DNA from: Lasioglossum baleicum
Lineage: Eukaryota; Arthropoda; Insecta; Hymenoptera; Halictidae
Direction of reading: 5' to 3'
Length of the DNA: 64,000 bases
Assembly: GCF_051020765.1 (NCBI RefSeq)
Contig: NC_134936.1
Coordinates: 372,001-436,000 of the forward strand
Position numbers and translations under genes: made by a program. This document shows, one piece after another, positions 10,491 to 22,984 of the stretch (position 1 is the stretch's first letter; every line of letters begins with the position of its first letter). Below the pieces are notes generated by a model. That model did not search any database, was not told the origin of the DNA, and saw only the letters and a program-made list of their open reading frames with translations.

Positions 10491-11424
10491 GTGTGAGACT
10501 ACTAATCAAACAACAAAGCTTAATTATTTATCATTATTTTTTTATAGGATTTTCCTTAACATATTTGGTGAATTTTGTTTCTTTTTATGAAAATGATACC
10601 AAAATTATATAATTCCGATGATATTTGCTTATGCAATGAGCAACGCAAGTTTCGGACACAAAGAAGGACAGCGTCGGGAAAAAAAGAGACGCGGAGAGTC
10701 CTTATTCTTTTAAGATTTCGACTTCGACTTCGTCTGCTAGCTCTTCGTCTCGTCGCACAATGTACTCATAAATGAATCATGTTTCAGGAAGTGGTTCAGT
10801 TCAGAATGAAATAAAATAATGTTACACGGACTTTTTAAATAGCGTCATATATGGTGCAAGAAATATTCGTATAGAGTCAAATAGAATTATCTTTTTAGAT
10901 ATCTTCGTACGAAATACTGCCTCTAAATAACATTGTATGGACAGGAGCCGTCGAAAATTAGTTTAATTAGTTAATACTTTTATCTTGTTACTACCTCTAC
11001 TTTAATAATTGCAGTCAATAATGCTGTCGAGCATTACAAGTATGGGATAAATAAGTAAAAAAATTAATTTTCTGTTTCCTACTAAGGATCTTAATAAGAA
11101 CGATTGAATTTTGTCATTACACAACATAACAAAATATTTTTTAAGAATCATTATTTTATATATGACGCAATAATGTTCAAATTACTTTTAAATTCCAATA
11201 CATTTGTAGAATATTACGTAGTAATTACTTCCATTTTTCCTACATCTATAAACTATCGATTATATTGTAAACAATTATTACAATGGTGATAATAAGGAAA
11301 ATAAGAATGCAATAAGAGAATTATATATAGTATTATAAGGCAATTACAGAATAGGTAATGTCAGCATTCTACTATATCATTCTTCTTCAACTTGACGAAT
11401 ATCTCGTCGATTGTGGAACTTTTA
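10491..11424. other. AT-rich stretch, nothing recognised
   Basis: No repeat copy elsewhere in the window, no plausible gene and no transposon end was seen in this block. It is one of the few parts that may be single-copy here. Confidence 0.4.
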
Positions 11425-11545
11425 GCGCTGTGGTATATCAGATCACTGTAACTTTCACGTTATCCCCGCGCCCGTTGCGCCCGGTTACCGGGCTCGCTGA
11501 ATAGCACAGGGGCTGGCAGTCTTTAATAGTATCTCGTCGGTGGCG

Positions 11546-11885
11546 TGAGGGCTCGTAGTGTTCCCTGGACACAATCTTGGCACATGATGTCGTTGCCACA
11601 ATCCGGGATATCGTGCCCAGTTTAACGATCGCGCCGTTGTAAGAGGGCAGCACATAGCCGCACTAACTCTTCCTTTTTACTTATTTTGTACGCATTCGAG
11701 GCGGGAAAATTAAATGATAGATTTTATTTATTGTAGTATTTGTAGTAGTTTTCCTAGACTGCGGATCTTTATGCAAAATAAAAATTGTCTGCATCGATTG
11801 CAAGAGATAGAAACTAAATTGAATGTTACTTCTTCTCTCTTAATGGGTCTTTATGCAAAAAAATTCTCGTCGTATAAGGGAAAAG
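11546..11885. repeat. Repeat d, inverted copy at 20165-20502
   Basis: The GC-rich CCTCTTACAACGGCGCGATC block and the adjoining GACTGCGGATCTTTATGCA MITE fragment recur in reverse complement at 20165-20502. The two copies lie symmetrically around the centre of the foldback at 16010, which suggests a larger, now interrupted palindrome. Confidence 0.75.
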
Positions 11886-12060
11886 AAAATTTATATTTTT
11901 TTATTTTTTAATACGCCGCAGGGGGAGTTGGTGAAGACATAGGGACTGTGATAGGGACAATGGCACACAAGGAATAATAAATATTATAATTTTTTATTAT
12001 TACTATGCTTTATTATTGGAAATTACAAAAATTTACAACCTTTACATGGACCTAAATCTA

Positions 12061-13187
12061 CAGAGTGAGTCACCTAACGTTTGCACCTCAAATATCTTTG
12101 TTGTTTCGAAAGATACGTAAAATATGGTAAAGACAAAGTTGAATGGTACAATGGGGCTGACACGATGCTAAAAAATTTTTGTTTTTATGTCATTTTTTTA
12201 GAGATATCAAGGTCATCTTGACTTTTTTTAAATGGAATGAGGTATTTTTTAATACATCAATCGATGCAGCTGGACATTCATTATAAAAGAGTACTAACTT
12301 ATGTACAGTCAGCGACAATAATAAGTGGACACCCTTAAAAATCGCACAACTTTTTAGAAATTGGTCCAAAGGACTTGAATTCTTTTAAGATGTTAGACCG
12401 GCTAGTTCGCTAGAGAATAAGTAAACAAAAATTTATTACGATTGCAATTGGTAGTAATTATACAAAATATTAAAAAATGATGTTTTGACAACTTTTTTAT
12501 CTGGGCCTGTAACGATAATTTAAAAAATGCGTTTTATAGATTTCGGTAACTTATATGCATACTGAAAATTTCATCGAAATCGGTCAACATTGCAATGAGC
12601 TACATACGTTTAAAGATGAGAGCTTAAGGGTGAAAGTCGCAGATTTTCAGCCTTGCCAGGGAATTTCGCCCTTACGTGATCATCTTTAAACGTTTGTAGC
12701 TCATTGCAATGTTGACCGATTTCAATGAAATTTTCAGTATGCATATAAGTTACCGAAATCTATAAAACGCATTTTTTAAATTATCGTTACATGCCGAGAT
12801 AAAAAAGTTGACAAAACATCATTTTTTAATATTTTGTAAACGTTACACAAGTATGTAAACGCTAACGTCTTAGTACGACAGTAATGGTGTTTTAGAGTTA
12901 TTTAAATTGAAATATCTCGTGAACTACTAACTTTTCGACATACATAGGTTAGTACTTTTTTTTTACAACAAATGTCCAGCTGGATCGATTGATGTATTAA
13001 AAAATACCTCATACCATTTAAAAAAGTCAAGATGACCTTGATATCTCTAAAAAAATGACATAAAACAAAATTTTTTTTGGCATCGTGTCAGCCCCATTGT
13101 ACCATTCAACTTTGTCCTTACCATATTTTACGTATCTTTAGAAACAACAAAGATATTTGAGGTACAAACGTTAGGTGACTCATCCTG
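12061..13187. mobile_element. Tc1/mariner-like palindromic MITE, enlarged by a nested MITE
   Basis: The ends are CAGAGTGAGTCACC and GGTGACTCATCCTG, flanked by TA on both sides. It is the same family as the cleaner 665 bp copy at 27861-28525. The arms are nearly perfect inverted copies of each other. The middle is disrupted by a second element (12306-12838) and a small deletion. It encodes no transposase. Confidence 0.85.
12306..12838. mobile_element. Nested mariner-like MITE, right end lost
   Basis: It starts CAGTCAGCGACAATAATAAG after a TA. Its interior is the CGTTTAAAGATG...CATCTTTAAACG palindrome shared with 19220-19892 and 47748-48365. The matching right terminus is absent, so it is truncated or was fused to the host MITE by deletion. 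Confidence 0.7.
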
Positions 13188-13189
13188 TA

Positions 13190-14430
13190 TATATTGTGAT
13201 TATTACACGTTGTTGCCTCTGCTTCCCCAAACTTGTGGCCCGTAGTACGTTCTGGCATAGGCGGGATACCTCAAAAATGCAAAGAAAATCAGTAATGTAC
13301 AATATATGTATGTGCGTTGAATGGCATAATTAGATATACGTACCACGCGAAAAATTAGAGGTCTTCCTCTTCCCTGGTTGCCGCAGCTTCCTTCTCCTCC
13401 TTCCTTGGATAGCACATTATATTTTTCCTCCGTTCTGTAAATTAGATTTTCAATTACACAGTGAGTAAATGTGAGTATTTAATCTTCTTCGCTTATTTCT
13501 CATCTCAACGAATTTTCTAATTTCTGGTGCTACAATTACAAAAGGTCTTCTGATGTTTTTCATCAACTAATATATCTAACTGATTCAAATATTGCAATGA
13601 TATTAATAAAAAATCGATTAAAGTTGAACGACAAACAAAAGAATGTACTACCAGAAATGAAAAAATTCCATGATGAGAAGCAAGTGAAGAAGATTAAATA
13701 CTTGCCTTACTGAATTGGTTTTAGCCATCATTTTGCCGATTTAGAATATTGTTAAGCTAATTCTAATCTGAATGGGTCAAAGCTGAATTGTGTTGGATTT
13801 GTCTAAAGTGATAAATGATAATAATGATAATGAAAAGAGAGTGATAAAGTGATAAAAAAAAGTGATAAAGAAATAAACAATTTACTATTTTGGACTCTAC
13901 ATTGAAGTGAACATACTCGCCCCGTAGCACCTCATACGTGATGGCACATGGCACTGTCGCGTGGTGTGCCGACAAGCGTTCTCACGCTTTTTCACGCGAA
14001 GATTTTGGGAGACATTTGAGCAAAATGAAACCTTCCTTTCTTCCTTCCTTCCACGTAGTGCACGTAATCCAAGTAATCCACGTAATCACATAATCCAAGC
14101 AAGTCAATCTAATAGTCAAATAGTCAGATGTCGCAACGCAGACCGCACTCGCGAGTGTAACGTGTAACCACAAAAAATTTCAGTTTATGCATTTATTGAA
14201 TTTATAGTGTAGGATTAGGTATTTACCAGAAAAAACGTGATGAAAATAAATTCAAAAGGCTCGAAAAAATAATACAATTTAAACAATGTCCTTGTCAAAC
14301 CATTAGTGATCAAAACATTAAACGACAATATGTATCTCGAAAGTGAAAGTGTGTGACATGCGGCGTCCTCCTGACAACCACAGATATTACGACATTTACG
14401 ACCGAGCTAAGCGAACGAGAACTTGAGAGA
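13190..14430. repeat. Segment e, direct duplicate of 51200-52510
   Basis: This block and 51200-52510 share the same order and orientation, including a GC-rich patch at 13200-13420 and a GTGATAAA-rich run at 13800-13880. The duplication continues on the left as the 11967-12010 stretch (copy at 50975-51020). A MITE end GTGACATGCGGCGTCCTCC at 14355-14373 is the right terminus of the family complete at 52228-52484. The two short minus-strand frames here are not convincing genes. Confidence 0.8.
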
Positions 14431-14438
14431 CTTGAGAA

Positions 14439-14963
14439 CAGAGTTGGGCAAAATGTAATTTCAATTACAGTTACAATTACTTGCCAATTACTGTAATTTG
14501 GAATTGCAGAAATACAATTACAATTACATGTAATTGTAATTGGAATTGCAATTACTTGACGAATCACTGTAATTGTAATTGTGGTCCGCAATTACAATTA
14601 CTGGTTGAGCGAAAGTAATTGCAATTCCAATTCCAATTACATGTAATTGTAACTGTAATTGTTAGTAGCAGTTACAAGACTTACAAGTAATTGTAGCTGG
14701 TAGCTGCAATTACTTGTAACTGCTACTAACAATTACAGTTACAATTACATGTCATTGGAATTGGAATTGCAGAAATACAATTACAATTACATGTAATTGT
14801 AATTGGAATTGCAATTACTTTCGCTGAACCAGTAATTGTAATTGTGGTCCGCAATTACAATTACTGGTTGAGCGAAAGTAATTGCAATTCCAATTACAGT
14901 TACATGTAATTGTAATTCAAGATGTAATTAATTACTCATGTAATTAATTCCTGCCCAACTCTG
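14439..14963. mobile_element. hAT-type MITE with TAATTG-rich interior
   Basis: The ends are CAGAGTTGGGCA and TGCCCAACTCTG, a typical hAT terminal inverted repeat. The 8 bp target-site duplication CTTGAGAA is perfect (14431-14438 and 14964-14971). The interior of 525 bp is almost entirely degenerate TAATTG/CAATTA permutations arranged as nested palindromes and has no coding capacity. The paralogous locus near 52515 lacks it. Confidence 0.93.
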
Positions 14964-14989
14964 CTTGAGAACTGTTGAGAGAACAATGG

Positions 14990-16745
14990 AAAACAACTGA
15001 AAACTGCTGAAAACTGAACGGCAGTTTCCCCTTCCCTGACGTATCGTCGTATCCGTGAGCGGCCGGTGAGGTGTCGACCTGTGTCTGTGTCGACCGCGCC
15101 TGCCCGTGTTGGTGCCTGTTCGATTGCACGCGCGCTACACACAAGCGTACCTCTACTCTGTCCGTGTGAACTGTGAACTACCTGCTCGACTGATCTACGC
15201 CGCGCTGACGCGTTCCTCCGGTTTTCACGTTACCGAAATTTCGAAAGCATGAGGCGAAAAGTCGGAATCTGGAGACGGCAAGCATTTGAATCTCGGGCAC
15301 AGCACGAGGCACGCACATTTTGCTATAACTTTCGATCTAAAAGAGATATCGACGAGAAATTAGGCCTAATTTTTTTTGAAAAATCGGTTTTAACGATGTA
15401 AACAGAAAAAAATATATTTTGTATTTTTTAAATAATGTTTTAGTTGATTCTTAAGGTATAGCCGGAAAAGATGTTCAGAAGTATCCAACCAAATTTGTTT
15501 TTAGTCACGTCATGTTCAACAGAAAATTATGAAAAAATTCATGAATATTCTACCGAATAGCATACACTACTGAGATTTTTTTCAAAATTTTTGGTTGCAA
15601 AAACGATTTTTAAACAAATCGGAAAACATAAAATTGCCATATTATTACATATTATTATTGCCATATAAACATATTATCACATTAGTTGTGTCTCATCCTA
15701 ATTATTAATGTGTATTTTTTCAGATTTTTCGGATTATGGAAACATGTTTTAAAAAATTGAAAACCTCCTAACAAACTTAGTTTCAGTACTTACAATTAGA
15801 TACAATTCAGTACTTAGATATTATTGAAGCAATTGTTCTTAATTTTTTCATAATTTTTTAGAGATTGAATCTTCGGGCCCCGAATCGAATCCCGCTACTA
15901 ATCGTTTCTTTCAGTAAATACTTGTTGGTTCGGGTTTTAATGAATAGTTTAATCAAAAACATTTTTTAATTGTCTGCAGTCTACATTTATTTTCAACTTA
16001 AAGGACTGATGCAGTACTTTAAGTTGAAAATAAATGTAGACAATTAAAAAATGTTTTTGATTAAACTTTTCATTAAAACCCGAAGCAACAAGTATTTACT
16101 AAAAGAAACAGAAGCAACGGGATTCGATTCGGGGCCAGAAGATTTGCAGCCACATAGTTGTTTTGTTAACGACTAATCTCTAAAAAATTAAGAACAGTTC
16201 CTTCAATAATATCCAAGTACTGAATTTTTATAAAACTGGAATCTCTAACACTTCAATACAAAATATGCATTTTCTTCGAATGTTTGGAGGTTTTCAATTT
16301 TTATAAAACATGTTTCCATAATAAAAAAAACCTGAAGAAATACACATTAATAATCAGGATTAGACATAACTAACGTAATAATATAAAATAAATGTGGTCA
16401 ACTGAAGACCAATATAAAATCGGCAGTTTTATGTTTTCCGATTCGTTTAAAAATAGATTATGCAACCGAAATTTTGAAAAAATCTCAGTCGTGTATGCTA
16501 TTCGATAGAATGTTCATGAATTTTTTCATAATTTTCTGTTGAACATGACGTGACTAAAAACAAATTTGGTTGGATACTTCTGACCATCTTTTCCGGCTAT
16601 ACCTTAAGAATCAACGAAAACATTATTTTAAAAATGCAAAATATATTTCCGTTTACATCATTAGGCCTAATTTTTCTTCGATATCTCTTTTAGATCAAAA
16701 GTTATAGCACAGTGCGCCGCGCGCTGTGCCGGGATTCACATGAGC
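14990..16745. mobile_element. hAT-related foldback, centre near 16010
   Basis: From about 15170 to 16000 the sequence folds onto 16020-16745, meeting at TTTCAACTTAAAG...CTTTAAGTTGAAA. The outer part (CGACGCGTTCC... GCCGAAGTTTCGG... GGAGACGGCG) is the same terminal region that forms the arms of the hAT foldback at 54384-59825. A partial single-arm copy lies at 52610-53560. I do not find CAGTGATGCC ends or a target duplication, so this is an older, decayed relative. No protein remains. Confidence 0.7.
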
Positions 16746-16749
16746 GCCG

Positions 16750-17261
16750 CACAGTGGGGCCTTTCGTCCAAATCGGAGACAAAATCAAAGAACTTTCGAT
16801 AGAAATGAGGCAGAGCGATGAAATTTTTTTAAAATTAAAGCTGAAACATTACAGAATATGGGAAAAATAGGGAGATTATGGTAAGAATGTTTTTTAACGT
16901 TGCGAAAATTCGTTAAACTTGCACAATTTCGAGAAAATTGTGGTTTTTCCAATACCACGCGCGGAAAAAATTTTTCTAAATTTTTACCATATATCATTTC
17001 CCGTAGATTTTGTCACGCTGATTTCAAATCTGGTCTCGAAATTTGTCTACGACCTCAGGATATTGCAAAATCGATTCCTTGAAATTCTACATGTTTAACG
17101 AATTTTCTCAAGGTTAAAAAACGTACTTACCATAATCTCCCTATTTTTTCCATATTCTGTAATGTTTCAGCTTTAATTTAAAAAAAATTTCATCGCTCTG
17201 CCTCATTTCTATCGAAAGTTCTTCGATTTTGTCTCCGATTTGGACGAAAGGTCCCACTGTG
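16750..17261. mobile_element. Transib-like MITE, 512 bp
   Basis: The ends are CACAGTGGGGCCTTTCGTCC and its near-complement GGACGAAAGGTCCCACTGTG, flanked by the perfect 5 bp duplication CGCCG (16745-16749 and 17262-17266). Transib transposons are known for CACWRTG ends and GC-rich 5 bp target sites close to CGNCG, and both fit. It interrupts the right arm of the neighbouring foldback. The element is internally palindromic and encodes nothing. A left-truncated copy lies at 61315-61792. Confidence 0.85.
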
Positions 17262-18440
17262 CGCCGTCTCCAGATTCTGACTTTTCGCCTTGGCCTCATG
17301 CTTTCGAAACTTCGGTACATAACGTGAAAACTCTGCCCGTCTGAGCGCCTGTTCGATTGTTTGCGCGGTACACACAAGCGTACCTCCACTCTGTCTGTGT
17401 GAACTACCTGCTCGACTGATCGACGCCGACGCGTTCCTTCGATTTTTACGTTGCCGAAGTTTCGGAAGCATGAGTCGGAAAGTCGGAATCTGGAGACGGC
17501 GCGCATTTGAATCCCGGCACAGCGAGCGGCGCGGCGATAACAGAACATACGGACAATACATAGAACGTCCGTATATTAGGATATTCGGATAATGGTGGTA
17601 CGGATACGGGAGTCTCTACTGTATTTAAAGAACAAGTAGACATAATTGAAATCGTAATTCTAATTGCAATTTTATAGCACTCAATATATGTAAATAGTAC
17701 CGTATACTCATCTTTTTTTTATCGATGAATATGATCACTAACTAAAATAAATTCCTAATAAGATAAAAAAATGTTAACAACCCATTCAACCCATTAAAAA
17801 GTGTTAAACACGCGACTGAACATGTTGGTGAAAGTCTCATTTGGGGGTGAACGGAACAAAATTTAAGCTAGTGCTTGGTGTTTTCCAGCCATCTGGAAAG
17901 AAGAAACGGTGTAGCTTCGAATAATTTTCTGTCAGGGCGGCGAAGGCTTCGGTCGCCATGGCCAAGTGGTGCAATAAATACGGCCAGGTAACACGACGCG
18001 CCACGGCCAACCAAGCATATCGGCATGAAACCACTAACAAGTAAATTGCAGACCTTGTTTATTTTTCGTAATTGTTTCATGTAAATGACGCTAGCTGCTT
18101 CGTGTGGCGTTCTTCCGATTAAAAAAAGACTAAACTCGAGATAGAATTTGGACTGTGGATAGTGGATTTATTAAAAGTCTTCGAATAACGGCACAATTAA
18201 TTTTCTACTGAAACCGAAATAATACCGGTATTTTTTCGGTTTTTCCAATGCTTAGGTTGCTCCAAATGAAAAAGGAACTACATAAAACATTCAGCTAAAG
18301 ACCTTCCAGATGTACCTCCCAACAAAGTGATTTTTAGCCAGCCGAAAGAAGCACAGCCGATGTAGCCAGATGTATTCTTTATAACCGTAGCTACCTGCAA
18401 CCGAACATACTCCTTGGTTTCAAATCCTTGCTTTAGTTTA

Positions 18441-18790
18441 TTAAAACGGAGTAGACTCGTTTTCAGGATTGCAAGGGTGCGGGATTCGTCTCTTCTCATC
18501 TCTCGATAATAATACAAACACGGGGTTTTTCACTAGTCAAAAACGCTAGAAAAAAGATCGATCTAGGACACTATCTGCCTCAAAAGTCCTATTTTTTCGT
18601 TTAGGAGGCGTAATTGGCATTATTCGGCAGCATGTATATGAAAATAGCTTGTATGCTTCCGAATAATTTTTAATTTTTCGCCTCGTAAACGGAAAATAGG
18701 ACTTTTGAGGGAGATGGGGCCCTAGAACGATCTTTTATCTAGCGTTTTTGACTAGTGAGAAATCCCGTGTTTGTATTATTATTGTGGGGT
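18441..18790. mobile_element. Palindromic MITE (GTAGACTCGTTTTCAGG family)
   Basis: It starts GTAGACTCGTTTTCAGGATT, and the interior folds around GGCATTATTCGGCAGC and its complement. It is the same family as 63126-63540 and 3728-3969. Its right part has been replaced by the 18780-19190 insert. Confidence 0.7.
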
Positions 18791-19190
18791 TCGAATAAAT
18801 TAACATTAGGTCTAAGAGCGTCTAGTATTTTGTATCCTGACCATTTGGGACACAGATGGTTTGCAGGCGAGCGGCGATGGCCTGCAGAACCGTGTCCCAA
18901 GTCCCAAACAGTCCCAAATGGTCCCAAACCTTCGCGGAAAAAACCGTTACGTTTATTACTCAGGTATAGATCGTGGGGGAGAAGTAAAAGAACGACTGGC
19001 GACGGGAGCCCTTGACGAAGGGAAAATAGGCATAGTGGCTCTGGAAGTCAATGCGAGCAGATGGAACTGCACAGCGTAGAACAGCTTAGTACCGAGTGGA
19101 CTTTTCTTTTCGATATAGTTAGTTTAGGTTAGCTTAGTATCGTTAGATCTTAAATAAAGTATATTTTCTTTTACGTTATCTTACCCTTGC
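18780..19190 (+). other. Unclassified 410 bp insert, possibly a solo LTR
   Basis: Comparison with 63480-63530 shows that about 30 bp of the MITE was replaced by about 410 bp of unrelated, GC-richer sequence. It begins near TGTGGGGTTCGAAT and ends near TTACGTTATCTTAC. It contains repeated TGGTCCCAAA/CAGTCCCAAA motifs and an AATAAAG polyadenylation-type signal 30 bp before its end. The lack of a clean TG...CA pair or target duplication leaves its nature open. Confidence 0.35.
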
Positions 19191-19219
19191 AATCCTGGAA
19201 AAAGGAGATACTGGAACTG

Positions 19220-19892
19220 CAGTTACTCGAATTAATATTCGGACGTTCTAAAACAGACGAGAACTTTTTTAATATTGTACTAAACGATTTGAACTTTTTG
19301 GGGAGCTAGAGCAATTAGTTTACTACAGGATGTGAAAAGAAATTTTTTCAAAAATTGCAATTGATCGGAATTGTATGGAAAAATACTAAGAGTTGCATTT
19401 TACAACTTTTTTATGTGGGCCCATATTGAAAAATTGAAAAATACGCTTCGTAGATCTGTGTCGACTAAACATATTTTGAAAATTTCGTCAAAATCGGTTA
19501 ACGTTGCAATGAGCTACGTTTAAAACGTTTGAAAATGGTAAAAATCGCAGATTTTCAGCCTATATCGAAGAATTCTTACATCTTTCAAGGCCTGTCGTGT
19601 TTTTCCCGCATCAACCGATTTCGATGAAACTTTCACAGTGCATATTATTTACGCAGGCCTAGAAAACGTACTTTTTAAATTTTCAATATAGGCCCGCACG
19701 AAAAAGTTGTAAAATGTAAGATTTAGTATTTTCTCTGCAATTCCGACCAAATGCAATTTTTGAAAAAATTTCTTTTCACATGATGTAGTAAACTAATTGC
19801 TCTAGCTCCCCAAAAAAGTTCGAATCGTATAGTACAATATTAAAAAAGTTATCATCTTTTTTAGATCGTCCGAATATTAATTCGTGTAACTG
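19220..19892. mobile_element. Mariner-like palindromic MITE (CAGTTACTCGAATT ends)
   Basis: It starts CAGTTACTCGAATTAATATT, and the complementary right end finishes GTAACTG then TA. Arms of about 330 bp carry the conserved AATTGCAATTGATCGGAATT and CATTTTACAACTTTTTTATG blocks. A copy cut by the window edge starts at 63545, and fragments occur at 190-300, 1629-1690, 34750-34900 and 54090-54180. No coding capacity. Confidence 0.8.
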
Positions 19893-20164
19893 TACGTATT
19901 AGGGGATAATTAATGTATTACTACTTTATTGATTTATGTGTAGGTTTACTCTTAATGTAACTGTAAAGAAAATGGAACGGCAAGGGGGGAAGAAGTAACA
20001 TAAGGAAGAGATAACAAAAAGGAAGAGAGTGCCCTCTATAACTCACGGCATTCGGCACATTAGTGCGACTGTGCTGTGCTAACAAATAAGATTGTCACGC
20101 CTTCCTTTTTAAATGAAATAAAATTTGATTCGTTTCTAATGAATATTTATATGAGCATTATAAA

Positions 20165-20502
20165 ATAAATGTAGCTTTTATATGACGAGAATTTTTTTTT
20201 GCATAAAAAGTAACATTGAATTTAGTTTCTATCTCTTGCAATCAATGCAGACAATTTTTATTTTGCATAAAGATCCGCAGTCTAGGAAAACTACTACAAA
20301 TACTACGATAAATAAAATCTATCATTTAATTTTCCCGCCTCGAATGCGTACAAAATAAGTAAAAAGGAAGAGTTAGTGCGGCTATGTGCTGCCCTCTTAC
20401 AACGGCGCGATCGTTAAACTGGGCACGATATCCCGGATTGTGGCAACGACATCATGTGCCAAGATTGTGTCCAGGGAACACTACGAGCCCTCACGCGCAT
20501 TT
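20165..20502. repeat. Repeat d', inverted copy of 11546-11885
   Basis: Reverse complement of 11546-11885. It includes a MITE piece (TTTGCATAAAGATCCGCAGTC) and the CCTCTTACAACGGCGCGATC block. Confidence 0.75.
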
Positions 20503-20573
20503 GTGGCCTGTACACAATCAAGGATTTTGGCTGTCTGGGTGCCATCACTACGCCAAAGTAGTGATGGGCACCA

Positions 20574-21015
20574 TCGACTAAAAACTATCGACTAAATCGA
20601 TAGTATTCAACTACTATTTTCAGTCGACTGTTTACACGTCGCCATCTTGAAATTTCAAATGTCAGTGTCAGACGATGAAACGACTAGGTTAGAAATACAT
20701 AATTATGACAGGACGTGCAAATATGCAAGTAATGAAATATGTAATAGATATTTCAATACTTTAATTCATATTGGATGTTAAAATCTTATTGCTATTTATG
20801 CAATATAAACTATATATGTGATATAAATAAATTGTGTACATTTATATTTATAACGTAGTGTATGAATTTATTATTAAATAAAGACAAAATCATTCAATCA
20901 CGAAATTTAATATCTCTGTACTGTCCCATACTGTCCTACTATTCATTTAACTAGCGAACATCGAGAATAAGAGTAAATACGAGAATAACCTGTAAACGAC
21001 TGAAAACTATCGACT
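20574..21015. other. AT-rich block with CGACTAAA inverted motifs
   Basis: AAAACTATCGACTAAA near 20580 recurs in the same orientation near 21000, and the segment starts GTGATGGGCA, which resembles a hAT terminus. No matching right end or target duplication was found, so a hAT MITE is only a possibility. No gene is seen. Confidence 0.3.
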
Positions 21016-21296
21016 AAATTCACCCAGACAACCAACTGCTCCGTTCTGCAGCTGTACTGCGCCGCAGCTATGTCGCGTTTTGGATCCCTGCTGCCGCGCC
21101 ACTGCACGGAGAACGGGGCTCGATTTTGCCTCGCCGTAAGAGGGCAACACGGTCGCGCCAGGTCGCATTAATGTAGGACGTGCTATGTGGTAGATGTCGC
21201 TAAAGTAAATGTCTATTATACAAATGTGTAGCAGCAGCAGTCTTTCTTTTTACTGACAAAATTAATATTTTTATTTAAATTACATACTACATACTA

Positions 21297-21478
21297 TCAG
21301 GTCGTTCGGAAAGTAATTTCGTTTATCGTGTAGGGATGGCAATGCTTCCGTTTGTCATTACTAGACTGCGAATCTTTCTGCAAAGTAGAAATTGACTACA
21401 TCGATTGCAAGAAATAGAAATCAAATTGAATGTTATTTCTTCAGCAAAGGAGAAAACGAAATGACTTTCCGAACGAGC
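21297..21478. mobile_element. Short mariner-like MITE (GTCGTTCGGAAAGT ends)
   Basis: The ends TCAGGTCGTTCGGAAAGT and ACTTTCCGAACGAGC are inverted copies flanked by TA. The form resembles mariner termini. A piece of the GACTGCGGATCTTT MITE lies inside. Mirror copies are at 32366-32551 and, partly, at 31827-31960. Confidence 0.65.
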
Positions 21479-21894
21479 TAATACATTAACATATTACAAT
21501 AGGAGAGCTGCATAAAGTCTAAATAAAATCAATCTCATCATTTTCATACAAAGAAACATTTACCAGTTACTTTTAAGGTTCGGTAGGTGTAGAGGGTTGA
21601 AACGTCTTCGTGCAAAAAAAATGTGTCGTAGAAGGGAAAAGAAACTTAATTTATAATTTTCGGCTCGAGCGCGTTTCCAGCTACCCGAGTGCATCGGGCT
21701 GCCCGGGAGTGTCTCGATCTCGTCGGGCGGGTTCGGAAAGAATCGGACAAGTTCGGGCGAGCGAGTTTTCGCGCTACTCGAGATTCAATTCTGCGTTCGC
21801 ACGAACTTGACCGCTTCTGTCTGACGTCTGAACGCGCTCGACGAAGTCGAGCCACTCTCGGGCCACCGGGCCACCTGATAGTGTGTCACGGATA

Positions 21895-22091
21895 GACTGC
21901 GTATCTTTATGCAAAATAAAAAATGTCAGCGTCGATTACAGGAAATAGAAACTAAATTGAATGTCATCTCTTCCCTTAATGATTTTAATAGAGGAGAAAT
22001 CATATATTGACATCTTCAATTTAAAAAATTTTCCAACAACTATCAATTTCATCTACTCAAGTTTGCTATAAATGCATAAAGATCCGCAGTC
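21895..22091. mobile_element. 197 bp MITE (GACTGCGGATCTTTATGCA ends), TA target
   Basis: The left end GACTGCGTATCTTTATGCA and the right end TGCATAAAGATCCGCAGTC are inverted copies flanked by TA. The interior carries AAATTTTTTAAATTGAAGAT-like DNA with no coding capacity. Related copies: 24985-25181, 27479-27675 and 31247-31445, with fragments at 11757, 20220, 21365 and 32430. Confidence 0.8.
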
Positions 22092-22984
22092 TATTCGTGA
22101 CATATCAAGCGGCCCGAGAGTGGCTCGACTTCGTCGAGTGATTTGAAAATTACAGTCAAAACGTGTTGGTCGAGGAAGTGTCGACTTCCAGCTCAATAGT
22201 AATGACCTGTCATAAATCTCCCTGTAGAGAACAGCCCCGGGAACGGCACTGAAAGAAATCGAGTCTACCGGGTTGGGTCTGCCTGGGTCTGCCTAGCCCG
22301 ACCCCAGCCGCGCGCCCGTAGTCTCAATGTGTTGACTTCGATGGCGCACGCTGCGTAGTATGTGTGACCGCTGTAATAAGTATTTCAATACAGCCGAAAA
22401 TGCATGTGAAACGAGTTCTGCCTCCTCCACTCTGATCCAATCGTCCGCGCATTCGCACCTAGACACGTCACCGTAATCCTGCCTGGGAACCTTCTTCTCA
22501 GGCTTACACCAAGTACAATGTCACCAGTTCGAATCCATGCGTGTTGGCGTCTTGCCGCCATCCCCTACAATTGCGTAGTATGTAGTGGGCGGTAACGGTA
22601 TCGTATCCTAACCCACTGCTGTTCCGCTATCGCTCGTACTTACGAGGCAGTGTATTGGATCACTTGTTGGACATAGACAAATCTAAAATGTTTTTTCACT
22701 ACGTGAATGAAATATGTAATTTCAGGACCGACGCTGTCGATCCTTACGTTAGAAAATGTCTGTTCCAGGGTTGTTACCTTTCACTTAAAAAGGCATCGTT
22801 GGTGAAGACTGGTTGCTAATATTATTCTCGAGGTGTAAATGGGGTTATTTAGTCGTAAACAGCGTCCGTTGCCAGCTCCTTGTGACGCCAATTTTTATAC
22901 CTCCATTTCTTTTGAAGGGCTCATTTTACAGTGGAAACTCCAAGGAATATAAACATATTTTGTTCAAAATTTAAATCACTGACG

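Larger units (their letters stand above)
17262..19240. repeat. Segment f, direct duplicate of 61793-63545
   Basis: This 2 kb segment recurs in the same orientation at 61793-63545. It begins with two head-to-head copies of the hAT-type terminal region (17262-17330 and 17331-17540). It continues with the ATCGATGAATATGATCACTA block also present in the hAT arm near 56080, then a GC-richer stretch with GGCCAAGTGGTGCAATAAA (about 17950-18060). No intact gene was found; the minus-strand frames differ between copies. Confidence 0.8.

Noticed and set aside
11438..11653. 71-codon frame with a shared start at 20386
   Set aside because: The shared peptide stops matching after about 37 residues where the repeat ends and the frames begin at non-ATG codons; it is explained by repeat d.
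22520..22560. tRNA-like TTCGAATCC box with upstream GC-rich sequence (mirrored at 30795-30835)
   Set aside because: A B-box-like motif is present, but I could not form an acceptor stem, an anticodon arm or a convincing A box; perhaps a decayed tRNA-derived SINE.
22200..22640. GC-rich block as a host promoter or CpG island
   Set aside because: It is duplicated in both palindrome arms and no gene starts beside it on either side.
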